DNA of 38,120 nt, from positions 1-38,120 of the forward strand of contig CAMUYI010000013.1 of NCBI GenBank assembly GCA_947164985.1, in the 5' to 3' direction. Positions 1 to 7,815 of this stretch are shown here, piece by piece. Position numbers and translations under genes: made by a program. Each line of letters starts with the position of its first letter. Within the stretch, counting starts at the first letter, position 1. Origin of the DNA: an uncultured Bacteroidales bacterium. GTDB taxonomy: Bacteria; Bacteroidota; Bacteroidia; Bacteroidales; Paludibacteraceae. The notes beneath the pieces are model-generated. The model did no database searches. It saw nothing but the letters and a program-made list of their open reading frames with translations, and was not told the DNA's origin.

Positions 1-2
1 AT

Positions 3-1310
3 TTAGGTTCTCAGTTTCGTACGCTCAACACGTATGTAACCAAAGCCGTTTCGGACAAGCGTCGGCTTCCTATTCTTACCAAGACGCCGCGCCAACCCGA
101 AGTAGGAAAAGAAGGACAGATTGCAGAGGTGCTTAAGGTAGGTGACCCTATTCTGGTGCAGGTTTCCAAAGAACCGATCAATACCAAGGGCCCGCGCCTG
201 ACCGCCGAGATCTCCATTGCAGGACGTAACATCGTCCTCATCCCCTTCTCCGACGGCGTTATGGTTTCGCAGAAGATTAAACGGGAGGCAGAACGCCAAC
301 GTTTGAAACAATTGATGCTATCCATCAAGCCTGCGGGTTTCGGAATCATCATTCGTACAGTTGCTGAAGACAAACGTGCCGCAGAGTTAGACAACGAGTT
401 ACGCTTATTGCTCGACCGCTGGACGCAAACAATCAAAACACTCCAGACCAAAGAGCCTGTCAGCCTCGTCAGCGAAGAGATGGGACGTACCCTCGGTATT
501 ATCCGAGATGTACTCAGTCCGGATTTCACAACGATCCAGATCAATGACATGGATATCTACGAAGAGGTTCGTCATTATCTGTCCCTCATCGCGCCGGAGA
601 GCACGAAGATCGTCAAACTCTACAAAGGTACACAGCCTATTTTTGACCATTTTGACATTACCCGTCAGATGAAGACGGGACTCGGTAGAACGGTCGGTTT
701 CAAACATGGGGGATACCTCATCATAGATAAAACCGAAGCCCTGTTCTCTATTGATGTCAATTCGGGCAGTAAGAAACTATTCGAGGACCAAGAGCAGAAT
801 GCCTTCCAGTTTAATATGCTGGCGGCCGACGAGTTGGTGCACCAACTTCGTCTGCGCGATATAGGCGGAATCATCATTGTCGATTTCATCGATATGGATG
901 ATAAAGACCATCAGCAACAGTTGTACGACTATGTGCGGAAGTTGATGGACCGCGATCGCGCCAAACATAATGTGTTGCCGCTCAGTAAGTTCGGCCTGAT
1001 GCAGATCACACGCCAGCGCGTTCGACCTGCCGTCGAAATGCAAGTGGAAGAAGTGTGCCCGACCTGCGGAGGAAAAGGAAAGATCCAATCGTCCATCCTC
1101 TTTACCGACCAGATCGTCGAGCAGATAGAGCACGAAGTGGAGCAACATGGACGAGGAATCCAACTTCATCTACATCCTTATATTTACGCGTACGTCACGC
1201 GTGGATGGCTGAAGTCCCTCGCTCATCAATGGCATCGTAAATACGGCATCAGAGTAGTAGAAAATCAATCACTCGGAATGCTTGAAACTCGATTTATTGC
1301 AGAAAAGTGA
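3..1310 (+). CDS. rng: Ribonuclease G/E family endoribonuclease, 5' end cut by window
   Basis: Single-strand-specific endoribonuclease for rRNA maturation and mRNA turnover in the cytoplasm. The frame is open to the left edge, so the N-terminal part of the S1 domain is missing; the visible part starts with the conserved stretch around VSDKRRLPILTKTPRQPEVG. The RNase H-like and DNase I-like catalytic region follows, with FSIDVNSG (about base 750) and GIIIVDFIDMD (about base 870) supplying the two acidic metal ligands, then the Zn-link CPTCGGKG near base 1060. The protein ends soon after the small domain, like RNase G rather than the long RNase E. Its last 17 bases overlap the convergent RNR-like gene. 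Start is outside the window. Identification is firm; RNase G versus short RNase E is by length only. Confidence 0.95.
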   Translation, partial: LGSQFRTLNTYVTKAVSDKRRLPILTKTPRQPEVGKEGQIAEVLKVGDPILVQVSKEPINTKGPRLTAEISIAGRNIVLIPFSDGVMVSQKIKREAERQRLKQLMLSIKPAGFGIIIRTVAEDKRAAELDNELRLLLDRWTQTIKTLQTKEPVSLVSEEMGRTLGIIRDVLSPDFTTIQINDMDIYEEVRHYLSLIAPESTKIVKLYKGTQPIFDHFDITRQMKTGLGRTVGFKHGGYLIIDKTEALFSIDVNSGSKKLFEDQEQNAFQFNMLAADELVHQLRLRDIGGIIIVDFIDMDDKDHQQQLYDYVRKLMDRDRAKHNVLPLSKFGLMQITRQRVRPAVEMQVEEVCPTCGGKGKIQSSILFTDQIVEQIEHEVEQHGRGIQLHLHPYIYAYVTRGWLKSLAHQWHRKYGIRVVENQSLGMLETRFIAEK

Positions 1311-1791
1311 GATCATCCTCGGCCACAGCGCCGGGGATGTATCTTTTTAATACACGTGCTACACCCGTCGTCCAGTTGTTGATCGAATCGCTATCCATCT
1401 GCAGACCACTGATCATATGAACCACCTGATCGATCGGCATGCCGTAACGGAGTACGCCGGAGATCAAACGGGCATAGTTCCAGAACTCGCGGTCGAACTT
1501 ATAACTCAGTCCTTCTACCGTCGTCTTGAAGCCTCTTGTGTTCACGAATTGAAAATCGTACCGCTTGCTGCCGTCTTCTTGCACTACCTTGATGATTTTG
1601 CCTTTCGTCACGCTCTTCGGCAACGCGATACCCATCTCGTCGTCGGCCAGACCCGTAAAGATCTCGTAAGGACGCCCGTCCTTCAGACCCACAAATGCAA
1701 TCCATTTATCTTTCTGATTCTGAAAGCGCACCACATCCGCCTCCAACTCTGTCGGACGTTTTAATAAGGTTGAACCATCTTGAATCTCCAT
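1294..1791 (-). CDS. Stand-alone C-terminal domain of adenosylcobalamin-dependent ribonucleotide reductase
   Basis: 165 residues that match, from LEADVVRFQNQKDKWIAFVG to the end, the region just before the Cys-rich tail of Bacteroidales class II (B12-dependent) ribonucleotide reductases: RPYEIFTGL, LPKSVTKGKIIK, WNYARLISGVLRYGMPIDQV are recognisable. There is no barrel, no active-site cysteine and no C-terminal CxxC tail, so it cannot reduce ribonucleotides by itself. It is last in a leftward operon after the acyl-ACP thioesterase, with an 18-base AT-rich gap. The ATG at 1791 is the only start that keeps the whole domain. Whether it is an accessory/regulatory module or a relic is unknown; the frame is intact, which argues for use. 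Confidence 0.8.
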   Translation of the reverse strand: MEIQDGSTLLKRPTELEADVVRFQNQKDKWIAFVGLKDGRPYEIFTGLADDEMGIALPKSVTKGKIIKVVQEDGSKRYDFQFVNTRGFKTTVEGLSYKFDREFWNYARLISGVLRYGMPIDQVVHMISGLQMDSDSINNWTTGVARVLKRYIPGAVAEDDLTFLQ

Positions 1792-1809
1792 AATTCTTAA
1801 TTTGAATTT

Positions 1810-2523
1810 TTAATTTAAAACCGAGATCTTCGCCGAACAACTCGTCTCGCCGGCTTCGTTCTTCTGCTGGTATTGCACGCCGTCTTCCGTCACCAGATAA
1901 TACGTCTGCAACGTCTCGCCCAGCATAGCCTCTTTGCTGTAATTGATATCGAGCCGCACTTTCTTGCCGTAATAATCCGGCAGATACGCGTCGGTCATGG
2001 CTTGCAGGTACCGACAACTGTTGCAATGTCCGTTATAGTCGATATCCGAATAAACGACTTTATGCGGCGCACAACCCGTCGGTTCAGGAATCGTCGTCAT
2101 TCGTACACGCTGCATATCCAGCACTTCGCCGTCCACGCAGCCCTCAAAGATCGGGTCGTCGAAGATATTGACGATCTCGCGTTTGACCAGATCCAGTACC
2201 GCCCACACACTCTTGCATTGACCGATCAACTTCTCTCCGCTATAGATCCGGAAATCACGCGTACTGAGCATATGTGCATTACCCTCTATCCAGGTCTCAA
2301 TACGTATTTTCTCGCAATGCGTCGGCATCTCGTACATCTCCACCGACAGCCGCGTCAGGATCCATGTTACACCTCTCGGATGCAGCACTTTAATACCGAA
2401 TCCCAACTCATCGGCAACCGTTCCGGCTACCTCCAGCAGGTAGTTCTCCAAGTTGAAGAGACGGATTTTCTTCTCTCCGTCCACCTCCTGATACTTGATC
2501 TCGAAATCGTAAGAGTATTTCAT
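1810..2523 (-). CDS. Acyl-ACP thioesterase (FatA/FatB family)
   Basis: 237 residues in the two-hotdog fold family that releases fatty acids from acyl carrier protein in the cytoplasm. The second hotdog holds the typical DIDYNGHCNSCRYLQ segment, whose Asn and His are the usual catalytic residues; GVTWILTRLSVEMYEMP marks the first hotdog. The start chosen is ATG at 2523, giving MKYSYDFEIKYQEVDG, because it overlaps the stop of the upstream peptidase gene as ATGA, the usual coupled arrangement; an in-frame ATG at 2535 (MVKGMKYS) is less likely. The downstream neighbour is the RNR-domain gene. Substrate chain length cannot be read from the sequence. Confidence 0.92.
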   Translation of the reverse strand: MKYSYDFEIKYQEVDGEKKIRLFNLENYLLEVAGTVADELGFGIKVLHPRGVTWILTRLSVEMYEMPTHCEKIRIETWIEGNAHMLSTRDFRIYSGEKLIGQCKSVWAVLDLVKREIVNIFDDPIFEGCVDGEVLDMQRVRMTTIPEPTGCAPHKVVYSDIDYNGHCNSCRYLQAMTDAYLPDYYGKKVRLDINYSKEAMLGETLQTYYLVTEDGVQYQQKNEAGETSCSAKISVLN

Positions 2524-4673
2524 TCCTTTAACCATCTATCAAGCCATCCTCTAAACTCTCTCTGCCACAGAATACCGTTTTGTGGTTTGAGTACCCAGTG
2601 GTTCTCATCCGGGAAGATCAACAACTCTGCCGGTACGCCGCGCATCTTAGCCGCATCAAAAGCAGCCATGGCTTGATTCGCCAAGATTCGGTAGTCTTTC
2701 TCTCCGTGGATACACAGAATAGGCGTGTCCCATTTATCGACGAACTTATGCGGGCTGTTGGCAAACGTACGTTGTGCAACCGCATTGTCCTTCTCCCAAT
2801 ACGCGCCGCCCATATCCCAGTTGGCGAACCATTTCTCCTCGGTCTCCAGGTATTGCATCTCCAGGTTGAAGATACCGTCGTGCGCAATGAAGGCCTTGAA
2901 TCGTCCATCATGGTGTCCGGCAATCCAATAGACGCTGAAACCGCCAAACGAAGCGCCTACACATCCTAAATGGTCTTTGTCCACGTACGGTTCGTTGCAG
3001 AACTCGTCAATCGCCGTGAAATAATCCTTCATACATTGACCTCCGTAATCGCCGCTGATCTGCTCGTTCCATGCTAAACCAAAGCCCGGCAGACCACGTC
3101 TGTTCGGCGCCACAATGATATAATCGCCGGCAGACATCATCATAAAGTTCCATCTAAACGACCAGAATTGACTCACCGGACTCTGTGGACCGCCTTCGCA
3201 ATACAAGATCGTTGGGTATTTCTTATTCGGATCGAAATGCGGCGGATAAATGATCCAGGTCAGCATATCTTTTCCGTCTGTCGTCTTCTGCCATCTGGGA
3301 ACAACTGTCGAGCGCTCGATCTGATTGTATATATTATCGTTCTCGTGGGTCAACTGGGGCAGTAACTGATTGTAAGTATCAAACGGTTGGTCGTAATAAA
3401 CCTCGGTATGTGCCATTTTCTCGCTGTCCTTATGCAACCACTCTCGTATATCTAACTTGTAAATCTCATTGGCTTGTCGCATCGAGTGACCCAGCAGATA
3501 GGCCTGATAATCTTGCACATCGCCGAGCCCCAGATCCCACTGACCATCGGTTAGTTTGCTCGTCCAACCATCCAAAGTCACACGATAGAGTTGGGTCGTG
3601 GCGTGCCAACAAGCGGTGAAGACCAGACTCGTGTCATCTAACCATGCGTACTCATCCACGTTCGTATCCATGATTCGACTCAGGAATTTCTTCTCCCCGG
3701 TCTCGAAATCCAACACCATCAAGCGGTTCTCATCGCTCTCATAGCCGTCCCGCGCCATCGATTGCCAAGCGATATGCTTACCGTCCGGCGAATAAGAGGG
3801 ATTCGTGTCGTAGCCCTTATTGTCGGAGGTGATATTCTTGTGCGCACGCGTACGTATATCAAATAGGTATATATCGCTGTTGGTCGAAATGGCGTAGTCG
3901 AGTCCCGTTTTCTTGCGGCAGGTATAAGCGATCTCCTCGTTGTTCGGGTTCCATGCCAACTGCTCGATTCCGCCGAAAGGCTTCATCGGGCTCTCAAAAG
4001 CCGTTCCTTCGAGGATATTGAATCCTTCGCCTAACTTGGCAGATTTCATCCGTTCGCCCTCGCCGTAATACTCCGTCTGCAGCTCATAGACAAAGGGCTG
4101 CGGCGCAGTCTCCGTCCATTCGTCCCAGTGTTTGTACATCAGATCCTCGTGCATGTGACCCGTAGCTAAGGGCAGATCAGGATACTTGTCCGCGGTAGTG
4201 GGAACGGTCTTTACTTGCTTGACGAGAATGATCTTGTCGCGCATAGGGGAGAGTAGGAAACCTTCGATCTCGTCAGCGCCTTCTACCTCCACTTCCTCTT
4301 TGTCGTGGCGGATATACAGTTTGCCGCCTTTGAGGTACGCTAATGCACCGCTGTTACCAAACCATGCCGGCTCAGAACCTACAAATTCATCGCAGACCTG
4401 CATGTTCTCGAACGGGTTGCAAATCCGGATCCAAGTCGTACTCCGGTTCTCCTCTACGGAATAATAACTCACGGTGTACGCGAGCAAACCCGTCTCGATA
4501 TCGCTTTTCACACTACCGATGCGACCCATCGCCCATAATCCTTCCGGCGTCAGACGACCGCCTTCAATCGTGATCTGCGGCTTCGTGATAGGAGCCTTAC
4601 CTTCTTCTGCTTTTTGGCAACTCGCGCCAACCAACGCCATCAATGCCATAATAAAAACATGTATTTTTTTCAT
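2520..4673 (-). CDS. S9 family prolyl oligopeptidase/dipeptidyl-peptidase-like lipoprotein
   Basis: 717-residue serine peptidase, probably cleaving short peptides in the periplasm or at the outer membrane. N-terminal signal with a lipoprotein-type cysteine (MKKIHVFIMALMALVGASC). The N-terminal half is a beta-propeller with PD40-like repeats (for example YSPDGKHIAWQSM). The C-terminal alpha/beta hydrolase domain has nucleophile elbow GASFGGFS (Ser about 575), Asp in IHGEKD (about 660) and His in DENH (about 692). Transcribed leftward from its own promoter at 4693-4724; the thioesterase gene overlaps its stop by four bases and the RNR-domain gene follows, so all three are probably one operon. 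Confidence 0.95.
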   Translation of the reverse strand: MKKIHVFIMALMALVGASCQKAEEGKAPITKPQITIEGGRLTPEGLWAMGRIGSVKSDIETGLLAYTVSYYSVEENRSTTWIRICNPFENMQVCDEFVGSEPAWFGNSGALAYLKGGKLYIRHDKEEVEVEGADEIEGFLLSPMRDKIILVKQVKTVPTTADKYPDLPLATGHMHEDLMYKHWDEWTETAPQPFVYELQTEYYGEGERMKSAKLGEGFNILEGTAFESPMKPFGGIEQLAWNPNNEEIAYTCRKKTGLDYAISTNSDIYLFDIRTRAHKNITSDNKGYDTNPSYSPDGKHIAWQSMARDGYESDENRLMVLDFETGEKKFLSRIMDTNVDEYAWLDDTSLVFTACWHATTQLYRVTLDGWTSKLTDGQWDLGLGDVQDYQAYLLGHSMRQANEIYKLDIREWLHKDSEKMAHTEVYYDQPFDTYNQLLPQLTHENDNIYNQIERSTVVPRWQKTTDGKDMLTWIIYPPHFDPNKKYPTILYCEGGPQSPVSQFWSFRWNFMMMSAGDYIIVAPNRRGLPGFGLAWNEQISGDYGGQCMKDYFTAIDEFCNEPYVDKDHLGCVGASFGGFSVYWIAGHHDGRFKAFIAHDGIFNLEMQYLETEEKWFANWDMGGAYWEKDNAVAQRTFANSPHKFVDKWDTPILCIHGEKDYRILANQAMAAFDAAKMRGVPAELLIFPDENHWVLKPQNGILWQREFRGWLDRWLKE

Positions 4674-4692
4674 ATTCGTTCAAAAAATCGTG

Positions 4693-4724
4693 CAAATTTA
4701 CAGTTTTTTTTGCATATATGCAAG
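4693..4724 (-). promoter_or_regulatory. Bacteroidetes-type promoter for S9 peptidase operon
   Basis: On the minus strand CTTG (4724-4721), a 20-base spacer, then TAAATTTG (4700-4693) followed by CA. This matches TTG-N20-TAnnTTTG. It sits 20 bases before the peptidase start and back to back with the promoter at 4750-4781. Confidence 0.75.
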
Positions 4725-4749
4725 AATTTGAAAAAATTAATCGTATTTA

Positions 4750-4781
4750 CTTGTGTAAATAGAATTTTTTTAGTAATTTTG
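4750..4781 (+). promoter_or_regulatory. Bacteroidetes-type promoter for metallo-hydrolase gene
   Basis: CTTG at 4750-4753, a 20-base spacer ending in a T-run, and TAATTTTG at 4774-4781 followed by CA. The ATG is at 4803, so the leader is only about 20 bases. Divergent with the S9 promoter; together the two fill the intergenic gap. Confidence 0.78.
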
Positions 4782-4802
4782 CACCACAAAATCAAAAATA
4801 AC

Positions 4803-6245
4803 ATGAAAATACAATTCTTAGGTGCCACACGTGAGGTGACGGGTAGCAAGCATCTGATCACAACCGATTCGGGTCACACCATCCTGCTGGACTGCGGTAT
4901 GTACCAAGGTAAAGGCATGGAGACAGACGCAGATAACAGGGACCTGGGCTTCGATCCGGCTACGCTTGATTGCGTTGTGCTTAGCCATGCGCATATCGAC
5001 CATTCGGGCCTTATCCCCTATATCGTGAAGATGGGTTTTAAAGGCGATATCTACTGTACGCCCGCTACGCGGGACCTCTGTGCACTGATGCTGACCGATA
5101 CCGCTTTCATCCAGGAGCAGGATGTGCGCACCTATAATAAGAAGATCGACAAACAGCACCCTCATAAGGAGAAAGGCAAGACCTATAAGATCGAACCCCT
5201 TTATACCCAGAACGATGTCAACCGCGCCATGCGCCAATTTGTGACCTATAGTTACGACCGTCGTTTCCGGCTCTTTGACGATGTGCTGCTTACCTTCACC
5301 AACTCCGGTCATATGCTGGGCGGAGCTATCTGCAGTCTCGAGATCTATGAGGAAGAGGAGGGAAAGAAACGTTGGAAACGTGTCACTTATACAGGTGACA
5401 TAGGACGTCTGCATAGTCATATTCTGCCTCCTCCACAACTCTTCCCACAATGCGATTACCTCATCTGCGAATCGACTTACGGAGACCGCATCCACGATGA
5501 ACAACTCGTCACGGAAGAGCAACTGCTCGGTGTGGTCGAAGATACCTGCGTATATCGCAAAGGCCAACTGCTCATCCCCTCTTTCTCTGTCGGTCGTACC
5601 CAGGAGATCGTCTATGTACTCAATCAACTCTATAACGACGGCCGCTTGCCCCATATACCGGTCTATGTGGACTCGCCTATGAGTACGAATGCAACGCAGA
5701 TCTTCCGCATGTACCCCGATGAACTATCTGACGAAGTGCAGGACACTCTTCGTTTCGATGCCGATCCCTTTGGCTTTAATACCTTGCGTTATATCACCGA
5801 CATCCGCGAGTCCAAGGCACTCAATCATAAGGAAGAACCCTGTATCATTATCTCCGCGTCAGGCATGTTGGAGGCAGGACGAATCAAACACCATGTAGCC
5901 AACCATATCTCCGATCCGCGCTGCACGATCTTGATCGTCGGTTATTGTTCGCCGACCACCCTCGGTGCACGGATCCAGGAGCCTGGTCTGCAGTGGATCT
6001 CTATCTTCGGACTCGACCGACGCATCAAAGCGCAGATCACCAAGATCGAAGGCTTCTCAGGACATGGGGACTATAAAGAGATGATTGATTATTTCACCCG
6101 CAGCTTGGCGGTTGATCAGGTCAAGCAGGTGTTTGTCGTACATGGCGAAGAACAAGCGGCAGAAACCTATAAAACCCATTTGGAGGAAGCCGGCTTTAAA
6201 CAAATAACGGTTCCTCACAAAGGAGAAACCGTCATTGTCGGGTAG
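4803..6245 (+). CDS. Beta-CASP metallo-beta-lactamase-fold RNA nuclease (RMMBL/YSH1 type)
   Basis: 480-residue zinc hydrolase of the CPSF73/beta-CASP type, expected to cut RNA in the cytoplasm. Metal-binding motif SHAHIDHSG (His62, His64, Asp66, His67), further His in NSGHMLGG, Asp in TYTGDIGRL, then the beta-CASP insert (STYGDR, SFSVGRTQEI, ISASGMLEAGR), and the RMMBL end with GFSGHGD and VVHGEEQAAE. ATG at 4803 is chosen because the fold begins at MKIQFLGATREVTGS and the promoter lies just upstream; the frame is open further up but that part would be non-native. The last eight bases overlap tRNA-Pro on the other strand. Probably monocistronic. Confidence 0.93.
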   Translation: MKIQFLGATREVTGSKHLITTDSGHTILLDCGMYQGKGMETDADNRDLGFDPATLDCVVLSHAHIDHSGLIPYIVKMGFKGDIYCTPATRDLCALMLTDTAFIQEQDVRTYNKKIDKQHPHKEKGKTYKIEPLYTQNDVNRAMRQFVTYSYDRRFRLFDDVLLTFTNSGHMLGGAICSLEIYEEEEGKKRWKRVTYTGDIGRLHSHILPPPQLFPQCDYLICESTYGDRIHDEQLVTEEQLLGVVEDTCVYRKGQLLIPSFSVGRTQEIVYVLNQLYNDGRLPHIPVYVDSPMSTNATQIFRMYPDELSDEVQDTLRFDADPFGFNTLRYITDIRESKALNHKEEPCIIISASGMLEAGRIKHHVANHISDPRCTILIVGYCSPTTLGARIQEPGLQWISIFGLDRRIKAQITKIEGFSGHGDYKEMIDYFTRSLAVDQVKQVFVVHGEEQAAETYKTHLEEAGFKQITVPHKGETVIVG

Positions 6246-6312
6246 GCGAGATTCGAACTCACGACCTCCTGCTCCCAAAGCAGGCATTCTAACCGGGCTG
6301 AACTACTACCCG
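6238..6312 (-). tRNA. trnP: tRNA-Pro (anticodon UGG)
   Basis: Read on the minus strand: acceptor stem CGGGTAG pairs with CTACCCG, D stem GTTC/GAAT, anticodon stem CCTGC/GCAGG with loop TTTGGGA (anticodon TGG), T arm GTGAG TTCGAAT CTCGC, discriminator A, no encoded CCA. The 3' strand of the acceptor stem (6238-6245) overlaps the last codons and stop of the convergent metallo-hydrolase gene. A promoter lies at 6399-6430. Confidence 0.96.
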
Positions 6313-6335
6313 CTCGGCTTGCAGAGCGGGTAGTA
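6304..6335 (-). repeat. 12-bp inverted repeat sharing the tRNA-Pro 5' strand
   Basis: Perfect arms 6304-6315 and 6324-6335 with an 8-base loop. The left arm contains the first nine bases of tRNA-Pro, so in the precursor the leader can pair with the tRNA 5' strand. An 11-base piece of the tRNA 5' end (6300-6310) is also repeated exactly at 6360-6370. No T-run follows, so it is not an ordinary terminator. Confidence 0.8.
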
Positions 6336-6398
6336 AATCGTTCGAGCGAAGCGAGATAAGAACTACTACCGAGCCCATGCTTATCCGAAAAGCGGGTG

Positions 6399-6430
6399 CA
6401 AAAGTACTACAATTATTTGAGATACGCAAA
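6399..6430 (-). promoter_or_regulatory. Promoter for tRNA-Pro
   Basis: Minus strand TTTG (6430-6427), 20-base spacer, TACTTTTG (6406-6399) followed by CA. Predicts a transcript start near 6392 and a leader of about 80 bases before the tRNA. The site lies just upstream of the HAD start on the other strand. Confidence 0.72.
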
Positions 6431-6445
6431 TTTTTTGGCAAAAAA

Positions 6446-7075
6446 GTGAAATATAAGGCGATTTTTATAGACATAGATGACACTTTGCTTGACTACATCC
6501 CCTGTTGTCGAGCCGCATTTGAGGCGGCCTTGCCGGAACATCCTGAGCATTTTCAGCTTTTCTTCGAGATCTCCGGTCGACTCTTCTCCGAAGCGAAGCA
6601 TGGTCAGCACACGATAGCTGAAGTCATGGAACTCTATCCCAAAGAGTTCATTGCCGCAATCGGCTATCCGGAGTCAGCTGTCGATCCTTTCAAGCATGCT
6701 TTCCGGGCCGCGTGGGGCACTACCCACACCCTCGTCCCGGGTGCCAAAGAGATGCTTGAATCGCTCCATTTAAAAGGTTATCGACTCTTTGCCGCTTCCA
6801 ACAGTTTCGGGCATTTACAACGCTCCCGTCTCGAACATGCCGGTATCCTTCATTATTTCGAAGATACTTATATCTCCATGGATATCGGTTATGACAAACC
6901 CGACATTCGTTTTTACCAAGAAGCCCTGCGTCGTTGTGGGCTCCAACCCTCTGAGGTCCTGATGATCGGTGATTCCATGACGACCGACGTCCTCGGCGCA
7001 CAAGCTGCCGGCATCGACGCCCTCTTCTTTGATCGAAAAAAAGATAATTTGTTAGAACTGATTTCTGATCTCTGA
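6446..7075 (+). CDS. HAD-superfamily hydrolase, YjjG-like pyrimidine 5'-nucleotidase
   Basis: 209 residues. HAD motif I FIDIDDTLLDY (nucleophile Asp9, acid Asp11), motif II in AASNS, motif III Lys in DKPD, motif IV GDSMTTDV. The cap of about 80 residues between motifs I and II and the general look fit YjjG, which removes phosphate from non-canonical pyrimidine nucleotides. I start it at GTG 6446 (MKYKAIFIDIDDT), because the family begins with the first beta strand; the longer in-frame ATG at 6377 would add 23 residues encoded by tRNA promoter sequence. The last residues (ELISDL) and the stop are written in the heptanucleotide array that leads into plsC, 20 bases downstream. Confidence 0.85.
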   Translation: MKYKAIFIDIDDTLLDYIPCCRAAFEAALPEHPEHFQLFFEISGRLFSEAKHGQHTIAEVMELYPKEFIAAIGYPESAVDPFKHAFRAAWGTTHTLVPGAKEMLESLHLKGYRLFAASNSFGHLQRSRLEHAGILHYFEDTYISMDIGYDKPDIRFYQEALRRCGLQPSEVLMIGDSMTTDVLGAQAAGIDALFFDRKKDNLLELISDL

Positions 7076-7095
7076 ATACTGAAAACTGATTTCTT
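7058..7095 (+). repeat. Heptanucleotide tandem array between HAD and PlsC genes
   Basis: CTGA recurs at 7058, 7065, 7072, 7079 and 7086 (exact 7-base period), with CTTA at 7093. The array covers the HAD stop codon (7073-7075) and runs to the PlsC ATG at 7096. Confidence 0.85.
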
Positions 7096-7749
7096 ATGAA
7101 TAGATATACATTAGCTAAAATCGTTCGATTTTTCTTTCATTGGCACTACGACATTCGTATCACCGGTGAGGACTTGCTCCGGGATAACTCTACGCATCTC
7201 GTCCTGCCGAATCATACTGCGTATATCGACCCGCTCATCCTCTTTTCCGAGGAGTGGTGGCTGCCGATTTGCCCCTTAGTGGACGAACTCTTTATGCGCC
7301 ATTGGTTCTACGGTCATATTCTCCGCAAAGCCGACGCCATCGAGGTGCCGGACCTGCTCAAAGCGGACGGCGAAGGACTCAAATCCAAAGCCGAAGCGGC
7401 TTCCCGCTTGAGTAGGATAGCCATCGATAGCCTCGCAGCCGGGAAGCAGATATGCTTCTATCCTTCCGGACATGTCAAGACCATCGATAAGGAGGTGATA
7501 GGAAACCGTCGCATGGCGTACGAAGTGTGCCGTGAACTGCCGGACAACGTGCGTGTCATCCTATGCCGCATGCGGGGACTTGAGACCAGCCGTTGGTCCA
7601 AACTGCAACCCAAAGAACATATGTTCCGACGAACGGTCACCCTCCATTTTGAGGACCATACCGATGATCTCCGCACCTGGGCACAGACCCTCGATAGAAG
7701 GGCTTTTAATGAACGATTGGAGCAGTGGTATAATAATTTTGAAAAATAA
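7096..7749 (+). CDS. PlsC-like 1-acyl-glycerol-3-phosphate acyltransferase
   Basis: 217 residues of the LPLAT family, which move an acyl chain onto lysophosphatidate or a related acceptor at the inner membrane. Motif I is NHTAYIDP (His40, Asp45), motif III is FYPSG in place of the common FPEG, with an Arg/Gly-rich stretch after it. The short hydrophobic N-terminus (LAKIVRFFFHWH) could associate with membrane. It follows the HAD gene after the heptad array, so the two are probably co-transcribed, and a strong terminator follows immediately. The acceptor lipid is not determined by the sequence. Confidence 0.85.
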   Translation: MNRYTLAKIVRFFFHWHYDIRITGEDLLRDNSTHLVLPNHTAYIDPLILFSEEWWLPICPLVDELFMRHWFYGHILRKADAIEVPDLLKADGEGLKSKAEAASRLSRIAIDSLAAGKQICFYPSGHVKTIDKEVIGNRRMAYEVCRELPDNVRVILCRMRGLETSRWSKLQPKEHMFRRTVTLHFEDHTDDLRTWAQTLDRRAFNERLEQWYNNFEK

Positions 7750-7753
7750 TAGC

Positions 7754-7783
7754 AAAAGCGTGCTCCATCTGGCACGCTTTTTG
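7754..7783 (+). terminator. Rho-independent terminator after PlsC gene
   Basis: Arms 7754-7763 (AAAAGCGTGC) and 7772-7781 (GCACGCTTTT), 8-base loop, T-run at the 3' side. Five bases after the PlsC stop. Confidence 0.92.
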
Positions 7784-7815
7784 TAACTATAACGCCGGCT
7801 TAAAAAAACTTTACA

